From positions 1-10,363 of the forward strand of contig JAJYDH010000200.1 in the NCBI GenBank assembly GCA_021777685.1: a DNA stretch of 10,363 nt. The letters are read 5' to 3'. The position numbers and the translations under genes are program-made. Every line of letters starts with the position of its first letter. Position 1 is the first letter of the stretch. A model generated the notes under the pieces. The model was not told the DNA's origin. It did not search any database and worked only from the letters and a program-made list of their open reading frames with translations. This DNA is from Planctomycetota bacterium. Lineage in GTDB: Bacteria > Planctomycetota > Planctomycetia > Isosphaerales > Isosphaeraceae. This document shows, piece by piece, positions 1-6,521 of the stretch.

Positions 1-1295
1 GGTCGAGCCAGGGGGGCGACCCGCCGGTCCAGCGCGGGCACTTCTTCGCGATCGTCGACGAGGCCGACTCGATCCTGATCGACGAGGCCCGGACCCCGCT
101 CATCATCGGGGCCAACAACCAGCCCACCCAGGAGGAGGCCGCCGCCTACCTCGGCGCCGACCACCTGGCCGCCACGCTGATCCGCGGCAAGGACTTCAAG
201 TACGACCCGGCCGAGCGCAAGGCCGAGCTGAACGCCGCCGGCCGCCGGAAGGTCCAGGTCGCCGCCGGCCACTCGTCGTTCGTCACCCTGACCGTCGACG
301 GCCTCTACGAGTACGTCGAGCGTGCCCTCCGGGCCCAGATCGCCTATCTCAAGGATCGCGACTACGTCGTCTTCAACAACGAGATCGTGATCGTCGACGA
401 GTTCACGGGCCGGATGATGCCCGGCCGCCAGTGGCAGGACGGCCTCCATCAGGCGATCCAGGCCAAGGAGCGGCTGGAGATCACCCTGGAGACGATCACC
501 GCCGCCCGCGTGACCGTCCAGGACTTCTTCCTCCGCTACAAGAAGCTGGCCGGGATGACCGGGACGGCGGCCTCGGACGCCCGCGAGCTGAAGCGGGTCT
601 ACAAGGTGAACGTCTTCAAGGTCCCGACCAACCGCCCGGGGCGGCGGGCGTGGAAGCCCGACCGGGTCTTCTCGACCGAGGCCGAGAAGTTCCAGGCCGT
701 CGCCGATCAGATCGTCGAATGGCACAAGAAGGGCGTCGCGATCCTCGTCGGCACCCGGTCGATCGAGAAGTCGGAGCGGCTCAGCGCCCTGCTGAACGCC
801 GAGAAGATCGAGCACCAGATCCTCAACGCCAAGAACCACGAGATCGAGGCCCAGATCGTGGCCCAGGCGGGCGGGCCGGGCAAGGTCACGGTCGCGACCA
901 ACATGGCCGGCCGGGGGACCGACATCAAGCTCGACCCCGAGATCGCCGCCAAGGGCGGGCTCCACGTCATCGGCACCGAGCGCCACGAGTCGCGCCGGAT
1001 CGACCGCCAGCTCGCCGGCCGGTGCGCCCGCCAGGGCGACCCCGGCTATTGCCAGTTCTTCGTCTCTCTCGAAGACGAGATCATCGAGGCCTACGGCGAG
1101 AAGCCCGCCATCCGGCTCCGCAAGCGCCACGCCGGCCGGGGCGAGCTGACCAGCGGCGCGATGCGCCGGCTCGTCCTCTCGGCCCAGGCCCGCAAGGAAC
1201 GCCAGCACTACCGCGACCGCAAGCTCCTGATGAACTACGAGAAGCAGCGGGCCGACATGCGCAAGAACATGGGGCTGAACCCCGTGCTGGGCTGA
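1..1295 (+). CDS. SecA-family ATPase, short form (5' end missing)
   Basis: Open in frame from base 3 to the TGA at 1293-1295; 430 residues are visible and the N-terminus with Walker A lies outside the window. Seen: the SecA Walker B segment VDEADSILIDEARTPLII (visible residues 18-35; literally DEAD where most SecAs have DEVD), a stretch corresponding to the preprotein-crosslinking domain, IVDEFTGRMMPGR (130-142), AGMTGTA (183-189), VTVATNMAGRGTDIK (294-308), and RIDRQLAGRCARQGD (331-345), where canonical SecA has GRSGRQGD. SecA is the ATP-driven motor that pushes preproteins through SecYEG. After SLEDEIIEAYG only about 66 residues remain, matching the start of the long scaffold helix. The helical wing, two-helix finger and C-terminal zinc tail of housekeeping SecA (about 900 residues) are absent. 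The end looks natural, with no frameshift. It is probably an accessory, SecA2-like or specialised translocase rather than the main secA. Family assignment is secure; the exact role is inference. Confidence 0.88.
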   Translation, partial: SSQGGDPPVQRGHFFAIVDEADSILIDEARTPLIIGANNQPTQEEAAAYLGADHLAATLIRGKDFKYDPAERKAELNAAGRRKVQVAAGHSSFVTLTVDGLYEYVERALRAQIAYLKDRDYVVFNNEIVIVDEFTGRMMPGRQWQDGLHQAIQAKERLEITLETITAARVTVQDFFLRYKKLAGMTGTAASDARELKRVYKVNVFKVPTNRPGRRAWKPDRVFSTEAEKFQAVADQIVEWHKKGVAILVGTRSIEKSERLSALLNAEKIEHQILNAKNHEIEAQIVAQAGGPGKVTVATNMAGRGTDIKLDPEIAAKGGLHVIGTERHESRRIDRQLAGRCARQGDPGYCQFFVSLEDEIIEAYGEKPAIRLRKRHAGRGELTSGAMRRLVLSAQARKERQHYRDRKLLMNYEKQRADMRKNMGLNPVLG

Positions 1296-1403
1296 GCCGA
1301 CGCCACCCTACAATTTTGGACTCAGCCGACGATGGCAACTCGCCGGTCGTTATGTTCTAGTCTTCTCGTGGAGATCCTCCCTTGAAGACGGGGCCGGGGC
1401 GAC

Positions 1404-2273
1404 ATGGACATCATCTATCGTTACGACCCGTATCAGCCGATCCCCGCCCAGGAGTGCAACACTCCCGACGATGCCGAGCGATCGCTCCGCGACGGCAATC
1501 TTCGCCACGAGGACATGGTCGCGAAGGTCCGGGCCGAGGTCATGGGGGGCGACGCCGGCCGGCCTGTGGTGATCCCCTCCAGCCCGCTCTCGCTCGGCCT
1601 CTCGTTCGTCCGAGGCGAGGCCCCGGTCCAGCACCCGTTCGCCCTGGTCCTGGGCTGCTCCGACGCCCGGGCCCCGATCGAGATCATCTTCGACCGGTCG
1701 AGCAACGAGCTGTTCATCGTCCGGGTGGCGGGCAACGTCCTGGGGACGGAGTGCCTGGGGAGCCTGGAGTATGCGGCCCGGAATCTCTCCAGAGACCTTC
1801 GGCTCGTGGTCGTCCTGGGGCATAGCGGCTGCGGGGCGGTCGCGGCGGCCGTCGAACTTTACCTGGACCCGTCCGGATACGGGGCGATCGCCGCGACGCA
1901 CTCGCTCAGGACCATCATCGACCGCATCCTGTTCGTGGTCCGGATCGCCGACAAGGCCCTGGAGCGGCGCTGCGGGCCCTCGGCGTCGTCGGAGCCGGGC
2001 TATCGCGCGGCGCTCTGGGAGATGGCCATCTACCTCAACGCCGCCCTCACCGCCCACGACCTCACCCGGGAGTTGGGATTCACCGACCCCGACGGGCCGG
2101 TCCGCGTGGTCTACGGCGTCTACGACATCTCCAGCCATCGGGTCGGGGCCAGCCCCCGGGCCGACCGGACCTTCAACCCCGCGCCGCGATCCAACGAGGA
2201 CTTCAACGCCCTCAGCGACCATCTGGCCGATGTGGTCCTGTCCTGCGGCCTCCTCAAGAAGGCCGACGTCTGA
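1404..2273 (+). CDS. Beta-class carbonic anhydrase
   Basis: The 289-residue product should interconvert CO2 and bicarbonate in the cytoplasm using a Zn ion; no signal peptide is visible. The beta-class active site is complete: CSDAR at 85-89 (zinc ligand C85 and the D87/R89 dyad) and HSGC at 140-143 (ligands H140 and C143), with the typical AGN at 109-111 and a C-terminal YDISSHRVG segment. The stretch around residues 22-40 fits the usual N-terminal helix of the family. At 289 residues it is longer than the common 200-230; the extra length is an N-terminal lead and a helical segment after the HxxC motif (about 155-225). The start is fixed because an in-frame TGA sits at 1383-1385 and ATG 1404 is the first good codon; the Shine-Dalgarno is weak (GGGGCG just upstream). 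It ends 3 bases from the convergent stop of the next gene. Physiological use (pH, carboxylation supply) cannot be read from here. Confidence 0.93.
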   Translation: MDIIYRYDPYQPIPAQECNTPDDAERSLRDGNLRHEDMVAKVRAEVMGGDAGRPVVIPSSPLSLGLSFVRGEAPVQHPFALVLGCSDARAPIEIIFDRSSNELFIVRVAGNVLGTECLGSLEYAARNLSRDLRLVVVLGHSGCGAVAAAVELYLDPSGYGAIAATHSLRTIIDRILFVVRIADKALERRCGPSASSEPGYRAALWEMAIYLNAALTAHDLTRELGFTDPDGPVRVVYGVYDISSHRVGASPRADRTFNPAPRSNEDFNALSDHLADVVLSCGLLKKADV

Positions 2274-2276
2274 CCC

Positions 2277-3194
2277 TCACCGGACGGTCCGGATCTCCTT
2301 GTCGAGCCGTTCGAGGTCGCCCAGATGGTCCCTGGCGACTTCGACCCGCCTGGCCGGATCGGACTTCTCGCGGAGCGCGGCGAGGTACGCCCGGAATTTC
2401 GGGAGCCTGGCCGGGTCCTTGAGCATCTTGTGGACGAACATCCAGCTCTCGGCGTAGGCGACTTGCTGGGTTTTCTCCTCGTTAAGCAGCTTGTCGTCGG
2501 CCAGGAGCGTGGCGAGCGGAATCCACCCGACCCCGGCCCGGCGCCCGAGTTCGAGCCCCCGGCCTCGCCGAAGGTTGACCGCGCCGATGTCCCCCTTGTG
2601 TCGTGGCCGCCAGGTCTCGCCGTAGGTCGCGAGCCCTTCGCTGACGCAGAGGGGGACGTCCGCCTTGCGGTCGAGGACGCCCGTGTTGAAGGTGAGCTGG
2701 TGGACCGTCTCGTGGACCAGCGCCAGCGTGTTGTCCTGCTCGGCGACCGGAGCCCTGGGGTTGGCGCCCGTCCCCCGGAAGTCGAACATCACCAGCCGGT
2801 TGGCGTCCAGGTCGAAGTGGCCGCCGATCGCCTCGTCGACGAACCCCCCCTCGAACATGGCGTAGGACTTCGGCCCGAGCAGGATCACGACCGTGAGCTT
2901 GTCCTTCGGCCAGGTCAGCTCGAATCCCTTGCTCTCGAAGTGTTTCCGATAATCGGCCGCGACCGCCTCGCAGATCGCCAGGGCCTCCTTGCGGAACCGC
3001 TCCGGGGCGTCGCCCACCCCCCGGTAATGCTCCGTCTCCGACTCGTCGAACGGCTCCATCCCCGCCTTCCGGGCCTTCGCCTTGATCGCGTCGATGCTCT
3101 CGTCCGCCTTCGCTGGGTCCATCCCGAGGCCGAGGCCGGCGAGCGTGCCGAGGAGACAGGAGCGCCGGGAGATCGGTGTCGTCCGACGATTCAT
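2277..3194 (-). CDS. DUF1570-like secreted HExxH protein with Tat-type signal
   Basis: A 305-residue product. The N-terminus MNRRTTPISRRSCLLGTLAG has a twin arginine (R10-R11), a hydrophobic stretch and a likely cleavage after AKA (about residue 30), so export by Tat is likely. The core carries HETVH at 161-165 and SEGLAT with E186 about 21 residues later, the spacing of a gluzincin zinc site (two His plus a downstream Glu). This pattern, with the preceding VVILLGPKSY and MFDFRG segments, is what I know from DUF1570 / peptidase-MA-like proteins, abundant in planctomycetes and mostly uncharacterised. It may be a cell-envelope metallopeptidase, but proteolysis is unproven. The start at 3194 is preferred over a longer open frame to 3545 because GGAGGG lies 9 nt upstream (3204-3209), the signal peptide begins here, and the start overlaps the stop of the upstream small gene as ATGA, suggesting translational coupling. 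Confidence 0.82.
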   Translation of the reverse strand: MNRRTTPISRRSCLLGTLAGLGLGMDPAKADESIDAIKAKARKAGMEPFDESETEHYRGVGDAPERFRKEALAICEAVAADYRKHFESKGFELTWPKDKLTVVILLGPKSYAMFEGGFVDEAIGGHFDLDANRLVMFDFRGTGANPRAPVAEQDNTLALVHETVHQLTFNTGVLDRKADVPLCVSEGLATYGETWRPRHKGDIGAVNLRRGRGLELGRRAGVGWIPLATLLADDKLLNEEKTQQVAYAESWMFVHKMLKDPARLPKFRAYLAALREKSDPARRVEVARDHLGDLERLDKEIRTVR

Positions 3195-3400
3195 GGTCGA
3201 TCGCCCTCCGTCGGGGATGCGGGATCGGGGCCGAAGATGCTGGGCATCCGCTCGTTGAGTTCCTCCTGGACCTTCGACCAGTCGCGCTCGACCAGCAGAA
3301 ACAGCGCCTCCTCGAACAGGGCGGCGACGGACGGGTATTCGCCGCTCTCGACCTTCTGCCGGACGACCTGCTCGATCTCCGGATGCAGGGGGACGTCCAT
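3191..3400 (-). CDS. ParD/CopG-like ribbon-helix-helix protein
   Basis: A 69-residue product. Residues 1-40 follow the ParD-type antitoxin pattern: a short strand (MDVPLHPEIEQVV), a helix, the turn VESGEYPSVAAL, and a second helix EEALFLLVERD. This fits an N-terminal ribbon-helix-helix DNA-binding dimer with an acidic, Pro-rich tail. Such proteins usually neutralise a ParE/RelE toxin and repress their own promoter. Here no toxin gene is adjacent; the stop TGA (3193-3191) instead overlaps the ATG of the DUF1570-like gene. The start is uncertain. ATG 3400 matches where the family usually begins. An in-frame ATG at 3469 would add 23 residues, but the first codons there have poor GC at the third base. 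Neither has a clear Shine-Dalgarno. The role is inference; it may regulate the gene pair or be an orphan antitoxin. Confidence 0.62.
   Translation of the reverse strand: MDVPLHPEIEQVVRQKVESGEYPSVAALFEEALFLLVERDWSKVQEELNERMPSIFGPDPASPTEGDRP
3204..3209 (-). promoter_or_regulatory. Shine-Dalgarno of the DUF1570-like gene
   Basis: On the minus strand GGAGGG sits 9 nt before ATG 3194, inside the end of the upstream small gene. It decides the start of the downstream gene against the longer open frame that runs back to 3545. Confidence 0.6.
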
Positions 3401-3500
3401 GGTTCGCGCCGCCGATGGGTTCGAGGTGGGGTCGGGATCGAGGACGTTGGCCACTCGTCCTGTATTCATGGTAGCACCGACGGGCCGGGGCGAGAATGGG

Positions 3501-3512
3501 CGGGTTGACCCG
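3501..3512. repeat. Short inverted repeat over the -35 box (possible operator)
   Basis: CGGGTTGACCCG is a 5-bp inverted repeat (CGGGT / ACCCG) with a 2-base centre, lying in the divergent region between the ribbon-helix-helix gene and the ROK kinase gene and covering the TTGACC box. A repressor site here would block the kinase promoter. Short GC-rich palindromes also arise by chance, so this is weak. Confidence 0.25.
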
Positions 3513-3533
3513 GGCCGAATGCTGAGATAAACT
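3505..3533 (+). promoter_or_regulatory. Sigma70-type promoter for the ROK kinase gene
   Basis: TTGACC at 3505-3510 (5 of 6 to TTGACA) is followed by exactly 17 bp and TAAACT at 3528-3533 (4 of 6 to TATAAT), in a locally AT-rich patch of an otherwise GC-rich region. Transcription would begin near 3540, giving a leader of about 30 nt before the Shine-Dalgarno GAGGGG (3561-3566) and ATG 3572. Confidence 0.5.
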
Positions 3534-3571
3534 TTTGCTTCCCAATCGGTTCCGTCAATCGAGGGGTGGCA

Positions 3572-4558
3572 ATGGGTTCGGAAGTTCGTCGGTCGTCCTG
3601 TTACCTGGGGCTCGACCTGGGCGGGACGAACATCAAGGCAGGCGTGGTCGACGACTCGGGCCGGCCGCTCTCGTCGGTCAGCGGGGCGACCCGCGCCGCA
3701 CTCGGGCCCGAGGCGGGGCTCGACATCCTCGGAGAGGTCGCGACCCGGGCGTTGGCGGCCGGCGGGGTCGATTGGTCGGAAATCGCGGCCGTCGGCCTGG
3801 GCGCGGCCGGGACGCTCGACGCGGCCGAGGGGCGGGTCGTCGACGCCTCGAACCTCCCCGGCTGGGACGGGTTCCCGCTCGGCCCGAGGGCCCAGGAGCG
3901 GCTCGGGCGGCCGACGGTCCTCCTGAACGACGCGAACGCGGCGGCTTTCGGCGAATACTGGGCGGGGGCCGGGCGAAGTACCGGGAGCCTGGTGCTGTTC
4001 ACCCTCGGCACCGGGATCGGCTGCGGGATCGTCGAATCCGGCCGGATTCTGGAGGGGCGGCACGGCCTCGGCGGCGAATGCGGGCACATGACGATCCAGA
4101 TGGACGGCGGCCGGCCCTGCTCGTGCGGCAAGACGGGACACCTGGAAGCCTACGCCTCGGCGACCTCGGTGGTCCGCCGGGCCGTGGAGGCCCTGGAAGC
4201 CGAGCCGGATTCGAGCCTCCGGGCCTCGCTCGAAGACGGGTCGCTCAGTTGTCGGGTCATCGCCGAGCGGGCCGTCGAGGGCGACCGACTGGCAAGCCGC
4301 CTGATGAGGGAGACCGCCCGCTGCCTGGGGATCGGCGCGGCCAACGTGATGCAGACGGTCGACCCGGAGTTGGTCCTGTTCGGCGGCGGGATGATCGCTG
4401 CCGGCTCGTCATTCCTGAAGGCGATCCGGGCCGAGGTTAGCGAGCACGCCTCTCCCGCCGTCTCGGGCCGGACCCGCGTCGAGTTCGCGGCCCTCGGCGG
4501 CGAGGCCGGCTTCATCGGCGCGGCCGGCTGGGCGCGGAAAGCCACCATCGGGCCCTGA
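3572..4558 (+). CDS. ROK-family sugar kinase (glucokinase-like)
   Basis: A 328-residue cytoplasmic ATP-dependent sugar kinase. Seen: the phosphate-binding loop LDLGGTNIK (14-22), catalytic D120 in LLNDANAAAFGE (117-128), the glycine-rich FTLGTGIGCGIV (143-154), GGECGHM (167-173), and the ROK zinc motif at 183-192, CSCGKTGHLE. The expected ligands are H172, C183 and C185; the usual third cysteine of CxCGxxGCxE is His here (H190), which can still bind zinc. FGGGM (270-274) is the C-terminal nucleotide-side motif. There is no N-terminal helix-turn-helix, so it is an enzyme and not a ROK repressor. The start ATG 3572 has GAGGGG 5 nt upstream; an in-frame GTG at 3566 overlaps that Shine-Dalgarno and is less likely. 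Glucose is the commonest substrate of such kinases, but N-acetylmannosamine, fructose or allose cannot be excluded. It appears to have its own promoter and is followed by a 116-base gap. Confidence 0.9.
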   Translation: MGSEVRRSSCYLGLDLGGTNIKAGVVDDSGRPLSSVSGATRAALGPEAGLDILGEVATRALAAGGVDWSEIAAVGLGAAGTLDAAEGRVVDASNLPGWDGFPLGPRAQERLGRPTVLLNDANAAAFGEYWAGAGRSTGSLVLFTLGTGIGCGIVESGRILEGRHGLGGECGHMTIQMDGGRPCSCGKTGHLEAYASATSVVRRAVEALEAEPDSSLRASLEDGSLSCRVIAERAVEGDRLASRLMRETARCLGIGAANVMQTVDPELVLFGGGMIAAGSSFLKAIRAEVSEHASPAVSGRTRVEFAALGGEAGFIGAAGWARKATIGP

Positions 4559-4587
4559 CCGGGGATCGCGCCGAGAACCGAAAGTGG

Positions 4588-4603
4588 TACGATGGCGTAG
4601 AAT
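4588..4603 (+). promoter_or_regulatory. Candidate -10 region upstream of lepA
   Basis: Two -10-like hexamers lie close together: TACGAT (4588-4593), preceded by TGG as in an extended -10, and TAGAAT (4598-4603, 5 of 6 to TATAAT). No convincing TTGACA-like box sits 16-18 bp upstream of either. The leader to ATG 4675 would be about 65-80 nt. Confidence 0.3.
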
Positions 4604-4674
4604 CCTCGAAGGATGCCCCGCGTAGCCTGGTCGCCCTCGCCGGCCCGCCTCTTACCTACCCATTTGGGACGCAC

Positions 4675-6480
4675 ATGGCCTTCGATCCCAGGTTCATCCG
4701 CAACTTCTCCATCATCGCCCACATCGACCACGGCAAGAGCACGCTGGCCGACCAGCTCCTGCTCCAGTCCGGCGCGATCACCCAGCGCGAGTTCCGCGAG
4801 CAGCTCCTGGACGACATGGACCTGGAGCGAGAGCGCGGGATCACGATCAAGGCCCGGGCCGTCGCGATCAACTACAAGCTGGACGGCCAGGACTACGAGC
4901 TGAACCTGATCGACACGCCGGGGCACGTCGACTTCCATTACGAGGTCTCGCGGAGCCTGGCCGCCTGCGAGGGGGCCATCCTCCTGGTCGACGCCACCCA
5001 GGGCGTCCAGGCCCAGACCGTCGCCAACGCCTACGCGGCCATCAACGCCGACCTGGCGATCGTCCCCGCGCTGAACAAGATCGACATGCAGGCCGCCCGT
5101 CCCGACGAGATCCGCGAGGAGATCGAGTCGACCCTCGGGATCGACGCGACCGAGATCCTCGCCGTCAGCGGCAAGACCGGCGCCGGCGTCCCCGAGATCT
5201 TCCGGGCGATCATCGACCGTGTGCCGCCCCCGCCGGGCGACGTCAACGCCCCGCTCCGGGCGCTGATCTTCGACTCGAAGTTCGACGACTACCAGGGCGT
5301 CGTGATCTACATCAGGGTGATCGACGGCCTGCTCAAGGTCGGCCAGAAGATCCGCCTGATGGCCCAGGGGACCGTGCACGAGGTCATCAGCATCGGCCGG
5401 TTCCGCCCCCGCGAGACGCCTTGCGGCGACCTCGGAGTGGGCCAGGTCGGCTACGTCACGGCCAACATCAAGAAGCTCTCCGACGTCCGGATCGGCGACA
5501 CGATCACCGACGCCCTCCGCCCGGCCGAGGAGGCCCTCCCCGGCTACCAGGAGCCGGCCCAGGTCGTCTACTGCGGGCTCTTCCCGGCCACTCACAACCA
5601 GTTCGAGGACCTCCGCACGGCGCTCCAGAAGCTCTCGCTCAACGACGCCAGCTTCACCTTCGAGCCCGAGTCGTCCGACGCGCTCGGCTTTGGCTTCCGG
5701 TGCGGGTTCCTGGGCATGCTCCACATGGAGATCGTCCAGCAGCGGCTCGAACGCGAGAGCAACCTGGCGCTGGTCCAGACCGCCCCCAACGTCACCTACG
5801 AGATCCTCACCAAGCGGGGCGAGACCCTCCACATCTCGAACCCGACCCGCATCCCCGACCCCGGCGACATCGAGGAGTTCCGCGAGCCGGTCGCGCGGGT
5901 CAACTTCATCATCCCGTCCGACTGCATCGGCGCGCTGATGCAGCTCTGCGAGGACCGCCGGGGGCTCTACCTCAAGACCGAGTACATGACACCCACCCGG
6001 GCCATCCTCTCGTACGAGCTGCCGCTGGCCGAGATGATCTACGACCTCTACGACAAGCTCAAGAGCTCGACGCGCGGCTACGGGACGATGGACTTCGAGA
6101 TCCTGGGGTTCAAGGCCAACGACCTCTGCCGGCTCGACGTGCTGGTCAACGGGGCGAAGGTCGACGCCCTCTCGATCGTCGTCCACCGGGGCTTCGCCGA
6201 GCGCCGGGGGCGGAAGCTGGTCAAGAAGCTCAAGGCCGAGATCGACCGGCACCAGTTCGAGGTCGCGATCCAGGCCGCCATCGGCAGCCGGATCGTCGCC
6301 CGGGAGTCGATCTCGGCCCTCCGCAAGAACGTCACCGCCAAGTGCTACGGCGGCGACATCTCCCGGAAGCGCAAGCTCCTGGAGAAGCAGAAAGAGGGCA
6401 AGAAGCGGATGAAGCAGGTCGGCAACGTCGAGATCTCGCAGGAGGCGTTCCTCTCGGTCCTCGACGACGGCGACGAGTGA
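4675..6480 (+). CDS. lepA: Elongation factor 4 (LepA)
   Basis: A 601-residue translational GTPase, close to the 599 residues of E. coli LepA. G1 is AHIDHGKST (15-23), switch I ends RERGITIKA (52-60), G3 is DTPGH (80-84, with the catalytic-type H84), and G4 is NKID (134-137). Then come EF-G-like domains II, III and V (the GFRCGFLGMLHMEI segment is characteristic) and the LepA-specific basic C-terminal domain, NVTAKCYGGDISRKRKLL from residue 552. EF4 binds ribosomes and is linked to back-translocation, stalled elongation and 30S biogenesis. The start ATG 4675 is preceded by a weak GGGA 5 nt upstream; MAFDPRFIRNFSIIAHIDHG is the expected beginning. It is followed after 41 bases by a signal peptidase gene, the same order as the E. 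coli lepA-lepB operon, so co-transcription with the next two genes is likely. Confidence 0.98.
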   Translation: MAFDPRFIRNFSIIAHIDHGKSTLADQLLLQSGAITQREFREQLLDDMDLERERGITIKARAVAINYKLDGQDYELNLIDTPGHVDFHYEVSRSLAACEGAILLVDATQGVQAQTVANAYAAINADLAIVPALNKIDMQAARPDEIREEIESTLGIDATEILAVSGKTGAGVPEIFRAIIDRVPPPPGDVNAPLRALIFDSKFDDYQGVVIYIRVIDGLLKVGQKIRLMAQGTVHEVISIGRFRPRETPCGDLGVGQVGYVTANIKKLSDVRIGDTITDALRPAEEALPGYQEPAQVVYCGLFPATHNQFEDLRTALQKLSLNDASFTFEPESSDALGFGFRCGFLGMLHMEIVQQRLERESNLALVQTAPNVTYEILTKRGETLHISNPTRIPDPGDIEEFREPVARVNFIIPSDCIGALMQLCEDRRGLYLKTEYMTPTRAILSYELPLAEMIYDLYDKLKSSTRGYGTMDFEILGFKANDLCRLDVLVNGAKVDALSIVVHRGFAERRGRKLVKKLKAEIDRHQFEVAIQAAIGSRIVARESISALRKNVTAKCYGGDISRKRKLLEKQKEGKKRMKQVGNVEISQEAFLSVLDDGDE

Positions 6481-6521
6481 CCCATCGTGCGGATCGGCCG
6501 CGTTCTTGAGGAGCGGGCGTG

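Noticed and set aside
1291..1326. GCTGAG ... CTCAGC inverted repeat after the SecA-like gene as a terminator
   Set aside because: A 6-bp stem with a 24-base loop and no T-run after it is too weak to call.
1316..1356. TTGGAC and TATGTT as a promoter for the carbonic anhydrase gene
   Set aside because: The spacing is 29 bp, far from 16-18, and no better pair is visible in the gap.
431..1360. Alternative plus-strand frame over the SecA-like gene; a similar one at 5421-6509 over lepA
   Set aside because: Arg/Pro/Gly-rich out-of-frame translation of clearly conserved genes.
2277..3400. Reading the small gene plus its neighbour as a classic ParD/ParE toxin-antitoxin pair
   Set aside because: The partner is a 305-residue Tat-signal HExxH protein, not a RelE/ParE-fold toxin of about 100 residues.
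3195..3545. N-terminal extension of the DUF1570-like gene up to 3545
   Set aside because: It would hide the signal peptide, runs across the ribbon-helix-helix gene and the promoter region, and the internal start has a good Shine-Dalgarno.
3401..4141. Long upstream extension of the ribbon-helix-helix frame into the kinase gene
   Set aside because: Antisense to the ROK kinase, Arg/Pro-rich, and the family domain begins near codon 3400.
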